DNA of 64,000 nucleotides. Origin: an uncultured Zoogloea sp. (GTDB lineage Bacteria; Pseudomonadota; Gammaproteobacteria; Burkholderiales; Rhodocyclaceae). The stretch lies in the NCBI GenBank assembly GCA_937967645.1, contig CALBTT010000227.1:1-64000 (forward strand), in the 5' to 3' direction. The position numbers and the translations under genes were made by a program. This document shows, one piece after another, positions 54,092-64,000 of this stretch. The notes below the pieces were generated by a model. That model was not told the DNA's origin, ran no database searches, and saw nothing but the letters and a program-made list of their open reading frames with translations. Numbering within the stretch: position 1 is the first letter of the stretch; each line of letters starts with the position of its first letter.

Positions 54092-54610
54092 GTGAGCCGA
54101 GGCAGTACGTATGGAATCAGCCGGGTCGACAACGAGACCAGTCGGACTCACGGGTGGCTCGTGACGATCCAGCGGCGCGGCGTGATCTACCGCAAGCACT
54201 TCAGTGACGGGATCTTCGGGGGCAAGCAGCGCTCGTTCACGGCTGCCAAGGAATACCGGGATCAGATCATTGCCGAGCATCCTCCCTTGTCGATGCAGGA
54301 GTATTCCAACATCGTCAAGAAGAACAACCGTTCAGGTGTGGTGGGCGTATGCCGCTACTGCGCGTCCGAAACACGCGACTTGCCGGAAGAGAAGCAACGC
54401 TGGTTCTGGGTGGCTTCATGGCCCTTACCCGATGGCCGGCGCAAGCGGGTCAAGTTCTCGGTCAAGAAGTATGGCGAAGACGGTGCCTTCCGGATGGCCA
54501 TGGATGCGCGGTCTTCGGCCCTGGGCAAGCTGGTCGGGGCTTTCGATCCGGGGGCTGTGCGGCGTCGGACGCCCCGCCGCAGGGCGCCCGTAGCTGCGGT
54601 TGGAGGCTAG
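54092..54610 (+). CDS. AP2-domain DNA-binding-like protein
   Basis: A 172-residue basic protein. It has two AP2-like modules: GISRVDNETSRTHGWLVTIQ to the helix FTAAKEYRDQIIAEH, and a second from GVVGVCRYC through WVASWPLPDGRRKRVKFSV to GAFRMAMDARSSAL. Such proteins occur in betaproteobacteria and phages; AP2 folds bind DNA. The end is Arg/Pro-rich. Start is GTG at 54092 with GGAGG at 54081-54085. No integrase or endonuclease domain is attached. Function is unknown. Confidence 0.8.
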   Translation: MSRGSTYGISRVDNETSRTHGWLVTIQRRGVIYRKHFSDGIFGGKQRSFTAAKEYRDQIIAEHPPLSMQEYSNIVKKNNRSGVVGVCRYCASETRDLPEEKQRWFWVASWPLPDGRRKRVKFSVKKYGEDGAFRMAMDARSSALGKLVGAFDPGAVRRRTPRRRAPVAAVGG

Positions 54611-54639
54611 GCCAGGGCAGGCGCCTGGGCGGTCCGGGG

Positions 54640-54984
54640 TCAGTCCTTGTCGCCGAGGGCGAGGCTGACCAGGCCGGTGAGGATGCTGTAGATCAGGGCG
54701 CCCCAGAACGCCGTCCAGAACCCCTGCACCACGAAGCCCTCGACGATTCCGGAGACACTCCAGAACATCAGGGCATTGATCACCAGTGTGAACAATCCCA
54801 GGGTGAGCAGCGTGATGGGCAGGGTGATGAGGATCAGCACCGGCCGGATGATCGCATTCACAAAGCCCAGCAGCACGGCGCTGAGCAGGGCAGCCGTGTA
54901 GCTCTCGACCTGGATGCCGCCAATGATGCCCGGGATCAGCATCAGTGCGACGGCGTTCAGGATCCAACGCAGGATCAGTCTCAC
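54640..54984 (-). CDS. phage-holin-family (superfamily IV) small membrane protein
   Basis: A 114-residue protein with four transmembrane helices, matching the Mycobacterial 4TM holin-like/YvlD family (GFVNAIIRPVLILITLPITLLTLG). Despite the name most such proteins are chromosomal and of unknown function. AGGAGAGGAC precedes the start. It is 30 bp upstream of hemH's end on the same strand side and may share its transcript. Confidence 0.85.
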   Translation of the reverse strand: MRLILRWILNAVALMLIPGIIGGIQVESYTAALLSAVLLGFVNAIIRPVLILITLPITLLTLGLFTLVINALMFWSVSGIVEGFVVQGFWTAFWGALIYSILTGLVSLALGDKD

Positions 54985-55014
54985 GGTCTTGTCCTCTCCT
55001 TGTTCCGGGTGTCG

Positions 55015-56112
55015 CTATCGAGTGGCGCCAAGCTCGATGGCGCGTGACCGCTGCAGTTCGGCCTGAGCCGGGCTGGTCGGCGCGTCCGACAGCCAGTTGC
55101 CCAGGTGGCGAAGGCTCAACTGGGTCAGCGCGTGGATCCAGTCGTCCCGTTCGTTGAGGCAAGGAATGTACTCGAAGCGCTTGCCTCCGGCATGGAGGAA
55201 GGCCTCGCGGCACTCCATGTTGATCTCTTCGAGGGTCTCCAGGCAGTCGGATACGAAGCCTGGGCACATCACATCCACCGATGCCGTACCGCTTTGCCCG
55301 AGGGCCTCCAGGGTGGGCTGGGTATAGGGCTGCAGCCATGCAGCCTTGCCGAAGCGCGACTGGAAGCTGACGACCAGCCGTTCCTTGGGGAGTTGCAGAG
55401 CCTCGCCGAGCAGGCGGGCGGTCTTGTGGCATTCGCAGTGATAGGGATCGCCCAGGTCGAGGGAGCGCCGCGGAATGCCGTGGAAGCTCAGCACCAGCTT
55501 GTCGGCCTGCCCGTTGCGCTGCCAGTGCTCCCGCACCGATGCGGCCAGCGCCTGGATGTAGCCGGGGTCGTCACCGAAGCTGCGGACATACCTGATCTCG
55601 GGCAGGTTGCGCCAATGTCGCAGGCAGTCCGCGACTTCGTCCATCACGGTGGCCGTGGTGCTGGCGGCGAACTGCGGATACAGCGGGACGACGAGGATGC
55701 GGGTGCAGCCGGCGGCCCGCATGGCATCGAGGCGGCTGCGGATGGAGGGTTCGCCATAGCGCATCGCGGAGTCGATGAGCAGCGTGCGGTGACCCGCATC
55801 GGCCAGGTAGCCAGCCAGCAGCTTGGTCTGCTTTTCCGTATGTACCTTGAGCGGTGAGCCTTCAGGTGTCCACACGCTGGCGTACTTCGCTGCCGACTTG
55901 GCCGGCCGGGTGCGCAGGATGATGCCGTTGAGGATGGGCCACCAGACGAGCCGAGGGATCTCCACAACCCGGGGGTCGGAGAGGAACTGCTTGAGGTAGG
56001 GGCGCACCGCGGCGGCGGTCGGCGCAGCGGGCGTGCCGAGGTTGACCAGCAGCACGCCCGTACGGGCTGGCGTGCCATGGGTGAACGCTGGCTCTTGCCA
56101 GAATCGCGTCAT
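55015..56112 (-). CDS. hemH: ferrochelatase
   Basis: A 365-residue enzyme inserting iron into protoporphyrin IX. TGVLLVNLGTPAAPT opens the domain, LVLSFHGIPRRS carries the catalytic His, and CPGFVSDCLETLEEI holds the conserved Glu. I chose the ATG at 56112 (MTRFWQEP); upstream residues overlap hrcA's end. It follows hrcA by 16 bp. Confidence 0.95.
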   Translation of the reverse strand: MTRFWQEPAFTHGTPARTGVLLVNLGTPAAPTAAAVRPYLKQFLSDPRVVEIPRLVWWPILNGIILRTRPAKSAAKYASVWTPEGSPLKVHTEKQTKLLAGYLADAGHRTLLIDSAMRYGEPSIRSRLDAMRAAGCTRILVVPLYPQFAASTTATVMDEVADCLRHWRNLPEIRYVRSFGDDPGYIQALAASVREHWQRNGQADKLVLSFHGIPRRSLDLGDPYHCECHKTARLLGEALQLPKERLVVSFQSRFGKAAWLQPYTQPTLEALGQSGTASVDVMCPGFVSDCLETLEEINMECREAFLHAGGKRFEYIPCLNERDDWIHALTQLSLRHLGNWLSDAPTSPAQAELQRSRAIELGATR

Positions 56113-56128
56113 GAATGAACTTCCGGGG

Positions 56129-57160
56129 TCAGGTGTTCTGGCCCGACAGGGCGCTGGTGAGGAGGCGTGCGGTGACGTCGACGATGGGAATGACCCGTTC
56201 GTAGGCCATGCGGGTGGGGCCGATGACGCCGATCGAGCCGACGAGGTGACCATCCACCTCGTAGGGGGCGGTGACGACGCTGCAGTCGTCCAGCGGGCTC
56301 AGGCCGCTCTCGCCGCCGATGAAGATCTGGACGCCCTGGGCCCGGTTGGAGACGTCAAGGAGCTGCATCAGGCCGGTCTTCTGCTCGAAGAGCTTGAACA
56401 GCTCGCGCAGGCGGGCCATGTTGGAGGACAGGTCCTCGGCGTCGAGCAGGTTGGATTCGCCCGAGATGACGTAGGTGCTCTGGGTTTCCTCGAGCGCTTC
56501 GGAGCTGGCCTCGACCGCGGCGCTCATCAGCTCGGTCATGTCGGTGCGCAACTGCTTGAGCTCGTCCTGGATGCGGTTGCGAATCTCCTGGAAGGCCAGG
56601 CCGACGAAGTGCTGGTTGAGATAGTTGGCGGCGCTGACGAGCTCGGAGGAGGAATAGGCGCGCTTGGTGAACAAGATGCGGTTCTGCACATCGCCGGCGG
56701 TGGTGACGAGGATCAGCAGCACGCGCTTTTCGGAGAGGCTGACGAACTCGATCTGGCGGATCTTGGTCACGTCCTGCTTCGGCGAGACGACCACGCCAGC
56801 GAAATGGGTCAGCCCCGACAGCAACTGGGAGGCGGCGTTGATGACGCGCTGGGGTTCACCGGGCTGGATGTGGCCCTTGATCTCCTGCACCTGTCCGGCG
56901 CCGAGAGGCTGCACCGTCAGCAGGCTGTCCACGAAGAAGCGGTAGCCCCGGGCGGTGGGGATCCGTCCGGCGGACGTGTGCGGGCTGGTGATGTAGCCGA
57001 GCTCCTCCAGATCGGACATGACGTTGCGTACCGTTGCCGGAGAGAGCTTGAGGCCGGAGTGGCGAGACAAGGCGCGCGACCCCACGGGCTGGCCGTCGGC
57101 GATGTAGTGCTCCACCAGTGTCTTGAGCAGGATTTGCGAGCGTTGGTCGAGGCTGGTCAT
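56129..57160 (-). CDS. hrcA: heat-inducible transcription repressor HrcA
   Basis: A 343-residue repressor that binds CIRCE operators, usually in front of groESL. The N-terminal winged helix (LSPATVRNVMSDLEELGYI) and the dimer domain with HTSAGRIPTARGYRFFVD and FIGGESGL are present. No CIRCE repeat (TTAGCACTC) was seen in the window, so dnaK here appears to be under sigma-32 rather than HrcA. It is followed by hemH. Confidence 0.95.
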   Translation of the reverse strand: MTSLDQRSQILLKTLVEHYIADGQPVGSRALSRHSGLKLSPATVRNVMSDLEELGYITSPHTSAGRIPTARGYRFFVDSLLTVQPLGAGQVQEIKGHIQPGEPQRVINAASQLLSGLTHFAGVVVSPKQDVTKIRQIEFVSLSEKRVLLILVTTAGDVQNRILFTKRAYSSSELVSAANYLNQHFVGLAFQEIRNRIQDELKQLRTDMTELMSAAVEASSEALEETQSTYVISGESNLLDAEDLSSNMARLRELFKLFEQKTGLMQLLDVSNRAQGVQIFIGGESGLSPLDDCSVVTAPYEVDGHLVGSIGVIGPTRMAYERVIPIVDVTARLLTSALSGQNT

Positions 57161-57290
57161 GGCTTTATATTCAGGGCTACCACCGGATTCTAAGGAAGGC
57201 AGGCCGTGCTGAGAAGCGCAAGAGTAACCGAATGCGCGCTTTTGGCGGCGCGGCGCGCGGTCTTAATAAAGAATGTGGTTTAATCATTCC

Positions 57291-58175
57291 ATGACCTGTG
57301 AGTTCAAGACCATTGCGCTGATCGGCAAGTATCAGAGCCAGGAAGTGGCCGAAGCGGTACTGCGCCTGGCGAGTTACCTCCGTGGCTCGGGCCTGTCTGT
57401 TCTGATCGAGCAGGGGACCGCCAGTTCCACCGGACTGACATCCGGCTTCACGGTGGCCAGTTATGAGGAGATCGGCGTGCGTGCCGATCTGGCCATCGTG
57501 CTGGGTGGTGACGGATCCCTTCTCAATAGTGCGTGCCGGCTGGCTGAATTCGATGTCCCGCTGGTGGGCGTCAATCAGGGGCGCCTGGGGTTTCTGACCG
57601 ATATCTCGAGAGATGTTGCACTCGAAAAGGTCGGGGAGATTCTCGAGGGGCGCTATACGGAAGAAACCCGGGTGCTGCTCGATGCAGAAGTGCTGCGTAA
57701 TGGGCGCCGGGTCTTTCACACCGTTGCGCTCAACGATGTGGTGGTCAATAAGGGCGACCTGGGGCGCATGATCGAGTTCGATCTGCGCATCGATGGTGAA
57801 TACGTCTATACGCAGCGCTCCGACGGCATGATCGTCTCGACGCCGACCGGCTCGACCGCCTATGCCCTGTCGGCGAACGGGCCCATCCTGCATCCCAGCG
57901 TGGATGGCATTGCGCTGGTGCCCATGTGCCCGCACACCCTCACGGCCCGGCCGATCACGCTGCCGGATCGTTGTCGCATCGAGATCGTGTTGTTGCCGCC
58001 TCACGATTCGCGGGTTCATTTCGATGGCCAGACCCGCTACGACACGCGCGCCGGTGATACCGTCCAGATCACGCGCTCTCCCTACCGGGTGCGTCTGCTC
58101 CACCCGGTGGGTTACAGCTACTTTGCAATGCTCCGCGAAAAACTGCACTGGAGCTCCACGCCCCGGCATACCTGA
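57291..58175 (+). CDS. nadK: NAD kinase
   Basis: A 294-residue enzyme phosphorylating NAD to NADP. The motif GGDGSLLNSACRLA, GRLGFLTDI and the SDGMIVSTPTGSTAYALSANGP loop are diagnostic. I chose ATG at 57291 (MTCEFKTIALIG). It is divergent from hrcA across 130 bp, and 30 bp before recN, the common nadK-recN order. Confidence 0.96.
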   Translation: MTCEFKTIALIGKYQSQEVAEAVLRLASYLRGSGLSVLIEQGTASSTGLTSGFTVASYEEIGVRADLAIVLGGDGSLLNSACRLAEFDVPLVGVNQGRLGFLTDISRDVALEKVGEILEGRYTEETRVLLDAEVLRNGRRVFHTVALNDVVVNKGDLGRMIEFDLRIDGEYVYTQRSDGMIVSTPTGSTAYALSANGPILHPSVDGIALVPMCPHTLTARPITLPDRCRIEIVLLPPHDSRVHFDGQTRYDTRAGDTVQITRSPYRVRLLHPVGYSYFAMLREKLHWSSTPRHT

Positions 58176-58205
58176 CCGGTTGCGTTCCTCACTTCGTTTT
58201 CCGTC

Positions 58206-59867
58206 ATGCTGCGTCATCTCTCCATCCGCGATTTTGTGATCGTCGACCAGCTCGCGCTGGATTTCAGGCCTGGCTTCGGCACCCTCACCGGCGAGACCGG
58301 GGCGGGCAAGTCCATCCTGCTCGATGCCCTGGGGCTGGCCCTGGGAGGCAAGGCGGAGGCAGGGGCGGTGCGGTCGGGCCGCGCCCGGGCCGAGATCGTG
58401 GCGGAGTTCGATCTGCCCGCTGAGGGGCCCCTGCGCCAGTGGTTGGTCGAGCAGGCCCTGGCGGTCGACGACGAGGTGGTCCTGCTGCGTCGCGTCGTCG
58501 AGAGCGGCGGGCGCTCGAAGGCCTGGATCAACGGTACGCCTGTGGTCCTCGCCCAGTTGCGGGCGGCGGGTGACTTCCTGGCCGATATCCATGGCCAGCA
58601 TGCCCATCACGCCCTGCTGCGCAGCGACGCCCAGCTGAACTTGCTGGACGCCCACGGGGGCCTGCTGTCCGCGGCGCGGGAGGTGTCCCGTCTTTACCGT
58701 GAATGGTCCGCCCGGCGGCGTGCCCGCGAAGCGGCAGAGGAGGGCGCTTCGTCTACCGAGAGGGAGCGGGAGTTGCTGGGGTGGCAGGTCAAGGAGCTCG
58801 AGGAGCTGGCCTTCAATCCCGATGATTGGGCCGCCCTGAACCAGGAGCAGCTCCGCCTGGCTCATGCGGCGAGTCTGCTCGAAGGCGGTGCCGAGGTGCT
58901 CGAGGATCTGGCGGACGGCGAGTACGCCATCCTGCCCCGCCTGGAGCGTTTGCTGAGCAGAACGGCCGACATGGCGCGGCATGATGCCCAGCTGTCCGAT
59001 ATCCAGGAGCTGCTGAGCGGGGCTGGCATCCAGCTCGATGAGGCGGTGCATGCCCTGCGGCGCTACAGGGACCGTCTGGATCTGGACCCTGCGCGCCTGG
59101 CGGAGATCGATCAGCGTATCGACAGCGTCACCGCGGCGGCCCGCAAGTACCGTGTGGCGCCCGATGAATTGCCGGAGCTGCTGGCGGAGAGCCGTGGGCG
59201 CCTGGAGCGCCTGGTGCGGCAGTCGGATCCCGAGGCCCTGGCGCGGGAGGAGGCGGCTGCCCGGGAGTCCTTCATGAGCGTGGCCCGCAGCCTGTCCGAG
59301 GCGCGCCGTCGTGTGGCCGCCGAGCTGTCGGCGGCGGTTACCGAGGCGATGCAGTCCCTTGCGATGGCCGGAGCCGTGTTCGAGATCGCGCTGAAAGACG
59401 TGGAGGAGGGATGTGGCTCGGGGTTGGAGTCCGTCGATTTCCTGGTGACGGCCAACGCCAGCCAGCCCCTGCGCCCCATGGCGAAGGTCGCCTCGGGGGG
59501 CGAACTGTCGCGGATCGGTCTGGCCATTCAGGTCATCACCAGCCGCAACGGGGCAACCCCTACCCTGATCTTCGATGAGGTGGACGTGGGTATCGGCGGC
59601 CGTGTTGCGGAGATTGTCGGACGCCTGCTGCGCCAGCTGGGTCAGGATCGTCAGGTGTTGTGCGTGACCCACCTGCCGCAGGTCGCCGCGCAGGCCGACT
59701 GGCAGTGGTCCATCGCCAAGGAGACCCGCGACGGACAGACGCTGTCGACTGTTTCTCTTCTTGATGACACCGGGCGCATCGAAGAGATCGCCCGCATGCT
59801 GGGTGGTGTTCAGATCACCGACACGACCCGCCGGCACGCGGCAGAAATGCTCGGTCTGGAAGCCTAG
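58206..59867 (+). CDS. recN: DNA repair protein RecN
   Basis: A 553-residue SMC-like ATPase for double-strand break repair. Walker A GETGAGKSILLDALGLALGG is near the N-terminus, a long coiled coil fills the middle, and SGGELSRIGLAIQVI and LIFDEVDVGIGGR form the C-terminal signature and Walker B. Length is typical. The 3' end overlaps fur by 4 bp. Confidence 0.97.
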   Translation: MLRHLSIRDFVIVDQLALDFRPGFGTLTGETGAGKSILLDALGLALGGKAEAGAVRSGRARAEIVAEFDLPAEGPLRQWLVEQALAVDDEVVLLRRVVESGGRSKAWINGTPVVLAQLRAAGDFLADIHGQHAHHALLRSDAQLNLLDAHGGLLSAAREVSRLYREWSARRRAREAAEEGASSTERERELLGWQVKELEELAFNPDDWAALNQEQLRLAHAASLLEGGAEVLEDLADGEYAILPRLERLLSRTADMARHDAQLSDIQELLSGAGIQLDEAVHALRRYRDRLDLDPARLAEIDQRIDSVTAAARKYRVAPDELPELLAESRGRLERLVRQSDPEALAREEAAARESFMSVARSLSEARRRVAAELSAAVTEAMQSLAMAGAVFEIALKDVEEGCGSGLESVDFLVTANASQPLRPMAKVASGGELSRIGLAIQVITSRNGATPTLIFDEVDVGIGGRVAEIVGRLLRQLGQDRQVLCVTHLPQVAAQADWQWSIAKETRDGQTLSTVSLLDDTGRIEEIARMLGGVQITDTTRRHAAEMLGLEA

Positions 59868-60307
59868 CTGGTGCCATTGCCCGGCTTGCCCGGGCAGTCA
59901 GTTTTTTTGCAGTCCACGTACAGGTAGAGGGCGTGCTCCCTGACGCTGAACCCGCGCTCGGCGGCGATGCGGTTCTGCCGCTCCTCGATCTCCGGGTCGA
60001 AGAACTCTTCCACCTTGCCGCACTGAAGACAGACCAGATGGTCGTGGTGGTGGCCTTCGTTGAGTTCGAAAACCGCCTTGCCCGACTCGAAGTAGTGACG
60101 CTCGAGCAGACCGGCTTGCTCGAATTGGGTCAGGACGCGGTACACCGTGGCCAGCCCGATGTCCATTTCCTCGGCGATCAGCAGGCGGTAAACGTCTTCC
60201 GCGGTCAGATGGCGGTTCTCAGCCTTCTGGAAGAGGTCGAGAATCTTGAGCCGCGGGAAGGTCGCCTTGAGGCCGATGCTTTTGAGGTTTTGAGAGTTAC
60301 TGGACAT
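59864..60307 (-). CDS. fur: ferric uptake regulator
   Basis: A 147-residue iron-responsive repressor. The winged helix includes TAEDVYRLL and GLATVYRVLTQFEQAGL; the zinc/iron site HHHDHLVCLQCGKVEEF is followed by C-terminal Cys pairs. Length is normal. It is divergent from bamE with about 117 bp between, the usual fur-bamE pair, and converges on recN. Confidence 0.96.
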   Translation of the reverse strand: MSSNSQNLKSIGLKATFPRLKILDLFQKAENRHLTAEDVYRLLIAEEMDIGLATVYRVLTQFEQAGLLERHYFESGKAVFELNEGHHHDHLVCLQCGKVEEFFDPEIEERQNRIAAERGFSVREHALYLYVDCKKTDCPGKPGNGTS

Positions 60308-60424
60308 GAAGGCCCCGAAGAACTGGAGAAGCAGGCCAAAAGTGCGGCCAGCCCCGTATGATATAGTTTCCGACCTTCGTTGAGAATGCGGCCCCTGCGG
60401 CTGGTTCCTCCTTCCCGAGACGTC

Positions 60425-60799
60425 ATGCGCACATTTCTCTCAGCAGCGATCCTGATTTCCGCCCTCGGCGGCTGTTCTGCGGTAACCGATTTCGTGAAGC
60501 CTTACCGGATCGATGTCCGTCAAGGCAATTTTGTAACCCAGGAGATGGTTTCCCAGCTCAAGCCGGGGATGAGCCGGGATCAGGTGAGATTCGTCCTGGG
60601 CGCTCCGCTGCTGTCGGATGTGTTTCATGCCGACCGCTGGGATTACATCTATCGCTTCCAGCCGGGCAAGGGGGAGTTGCAGGAGCGCAAGCTGGCGGTG
60701 ATTTTCGAGGGTGGCAAGCTGGCTCGCCTGGAAGGTGACGTCCAGCCCGAAGGAGCCGCCCCCGCTGACCAGCCGAAGGCTCCCGCCGCCAAGCCCTGA
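60425..60799 (+). CDS. bamE: outer-membrane assembly lipoprotein BamE
   Basis: A 124-residue lipoprotein of the BAM complex. The lipobox LGGC gives Cys17 and the SmpA/OmlA domain has FVTQEMVSQLKPGMSRDQVRFVLGAP and DRWDYIYRF. ATG at 60425 gives the normal signal peptide; the frame is open to 60380. A TATGAT at 60357-60362 is a candidate -10 for it. The C-terminal tail is Ala/Pro-rich. Confidence 0.93.
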   Translation: MRTFLSAAILISALGGCSAVTDFVKPYRIDVRQGNFVTQEMVSQLKPGMSRDQVRFVLGAPLLSDVFHADRWDYIYRFQPGKGELQERKLAVIFEGGKLARLEGDVQPEGAAPADQPKAPAAKP

Positions 60800-60855
60800 G
60801 GGCCTTGTGCGGTGGCGTGCTTGCACGTCCTAAAAGATCAATTCCGGGGTAATCC

Positions 60856-61662
60856 ATGAGTCAGATTCGTATTGCAATTGCCGGGGCCTCCGGCCGGATG
60901 GGCCGTATGCTCATCGAGACCACCATGAAGGCGGACGACATGGTGCTGGTGGCGGCCTTTGAGCGCTCCGACAGCCCGTTCATCGGCCGTGATGCCGGTG
61001 AGTTCACCGGGGTTTCGTGTGGCGTGCCCATCACCAGCGATGTAGCCGAGGGCCTGGCCAAGGCGGACTGCCTGATCGACTTCACCCGCCCCGAGGGTAC
61101 CTTGCAGCATCTCGCACTGGCCCGTCAGGCCCGCTGTGCGGTGGTGATCGGTACGACGGGTTTCTCGGCCGAGGGCAAGGCGGCCATCGCCGAGGCGGCC
61201 CGCGACATTCCTGTGGTATTCGCGCCGAACATGGCTGTGGGCGTGAACGCCGTCTTCAAGCTGCTCGACATGGCGGCGCGGATCCTCAATGAGGGCTACG
61301 ACGTGGAGATCATCGAGGCGCATCACCGCCTGAAGGTGGATGCGCCCTCAGGTACGGCGCTGCGCATGGGCGAGGTGGTGGCGGAGGCGCTGGGGCGTGA
61401 TCTCGAATCCTGTGCGGTGTATGGCCGCGAGGGCGTGACGGGGGAGCGCGATGGACAGACCATCGGATTTGCCACCGTGCGCGGTGGTGACATCGTCGGG
61501 GATCACACCGTGCTCTTTGCCGGGATCGGCGAGCGTATCGAGATCACCCACAAGTCTTCCAGCCGTATGTCCTACGCAACCGGCAGCCTGCGGGCGGCGC
61601 GTTTCCTGGCGGGGCGGGAAGCCGGCTTGTTCGACATGCAGGATGTGCTTGGCTTGAAGTGA
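60856..61662 (+). CDS. dapB: 4-hydroxy-tetrahydrodipicolinate reductase
   Basis: A 268-residue reductase of the lysine/diaminopimelate pathway. IAIAGASGRMGRMLIE binds NADH, VVIGTTGFSAEGKAAI is the second motif and EIIEAHHRLKVDAPSGTALRMGE contains the catalytic His and Lys. It follows bamE by 56 bp, and the product of asd (26.4 kb) feeds this step. Confidence 0.97.
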   Translation: MSQIRIAIAGASGRMGRMLIETTMKADDMVLVAAFERSDSPFIGRDAGEFTGVSCGVPITSDVAEGLAKADCLIDFTRPEGTLQHLALARQARCAVVIGTTGFSAEGKAAIAEAARDIPVVFAPNMAVGVNAVFKLLDMAARILNEGYDVEIIEAHHRLKVDAPSGTALRMGEVVAEALGRDLESCAVYGREGVTGERDGQTIGFATVRGGDIVGDHTVLFAGIGERIEITHKSSSRMSYATGSLRAARFLAGREAGLFDMQDVLGLK

Positions 61663-61729
61663 GCTTTGCGGAGTGCTCGTGGGCGCTCAAGATGAATTGG
61701 GTGATGCCGTTGATACGGTATCCCCAGGC

Positions 61730-61760
61730 AGGCGCGCCGGGTATTGGCGCGCCTTGTTTC
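61730..61760 (+). terminator. intrinsic terminator after dapB
   Basis: GGCGCGCC at 61731-61738 and again at 61746-61753 pair over 8 bp (9 with A-T) around a 7-nt loop, then TTGTTTC. It lies about 68 bp after dapB and ahead of the sensor kinase. Confidence 0.7.
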
Positions 61761-61788
61761 ATTCTTACCTTTGAGTCCGGCAACTCCA

Positions 61789-64000
<2,212 letters not shown>

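Noticed and set aside
54601..54640. Palindrome CAGGCGCCTG between the AP2 and holin-like genes as a terminator
   Set aside because: The stem is short, has no loop or T-run, and is likely chance in GC-rich sequence.
51242..57290. CIRCE operators for HrcA near dnaK, grpE or hrcA
   Set aside because: I looked for TTAGCACTC-N9-GAGTGCTAA in the intergenic gaps and found none; sigma-32 promoters are present instead.
60308..60424. A Fur box in the fur-bamE gap
   Set aside because: Only a TATGATATAG stretch was found, which lacks the inverted hexamer structure of a Fur site and is better read as a -10 element.

Overview
The window is one contiguous piece of a high-GC bacterial chromosome with almost no non-coding space and no mobile DNA. 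It looks like a betaproteobacterium, most likely of the Rhodocyclales (Azospira/Azoarcus-like). This rests on the type IV minor-pilin cluster, FimV, the truA-trpF-trpB-trpA-accD-folC-dedD-cvpA-purF-metZ gene string, the entericidin-like lipoprotein between leuC and leuD, sigma-32-type promoters on the dnaK cluster, and AP2-domain and kinase/cNMP-domain proteins. The species assignment is inference from gene order and protein features, not from a search.

Layout. 1-4.4 kb: malate synthase (cut by the window edge), a TSUP permease and a HAD dehalogenase read leftward from a LysR regulator whose intergenic region holds a perfect palindrome; then a TonB-like protein. 4.5-11.7 kb: the minor pilin operon pilE-fimT-pilV-pilW-pilX-pilY1, closed by a strong terminator. 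11.8-15.1 kb: tRNA-Leu(UAG), rho, trxA, ferredoxin fdxA and a CBS-domain protein. 15.3-22.1 kb: fadD, then an E. coli AHAS-I-like ilvBN pair, aroC, a DUF465 protein and an MFS transporter. 22.1-27.5 kb: an M48 lipoprotein protease and leuC-ecn-leuD-leuB-asd. 27.6-40.9 kb: fimV, a CbiQ/EcfT-like membrane protein, truA, trpFBA, accD, folC, dedD, cvpA, purF, metZ, all rightward and mostly overlapping or nearly touching. 40.9-45.2 kb: a leftward envelope set (TPR protein, L,D-transpeptidase, two cyclophilins, lpxH). 45.4-51.9 kb: cysS, an amino-acid-type binding protein, and grpE-dnaK-dnaJ. 52-64 kb: a Ser/Thr kinase with a cyclic-nucleotide domain, trxC, an AP2 protein, a small membrane protein, hemH, hrcA, nadK, recN, fur, bamE, dapB and a hybrid sensor kinase running off the end.

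How the parts fit. Three biosynthetic themes dominate: branched-chain amino acids (ilvBN, leuCDB), aspartate-family/methionine (asd, dapB, metZ) and aromatic amino acids (aroC, trpFBA). A second theme is protein quality control (grpE-dnaK-dnaJ, hrcA, thioredoxins, cyclophilins), and a third is the envelope and pili (pilE-pilY1, fimV, lpxH, bamE, L,D-transpeptidase, SPOR and CvpA proteins).

The most striking item not explained by ordinary gene calls lies upstream of ilvB. A 25-codon valine-rich leader peptide is followed by a perfect 12-bp terminator hairpin and T-run, with plausible alternative pairings. This is a complete-looking transcription attenuator resembling E. coli ivbL, in a betaproteobacterial setting. 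Other items worth attention are a shared C-terminal NTF2-like domain in an adjacent TPR protein and L,D-transpeptidase, a degenerate receiver domain with Glu in place of Asp in the hybrid kinase, and two consensus sigma-32 promoters, one of them inside grpE in front of dnaK.
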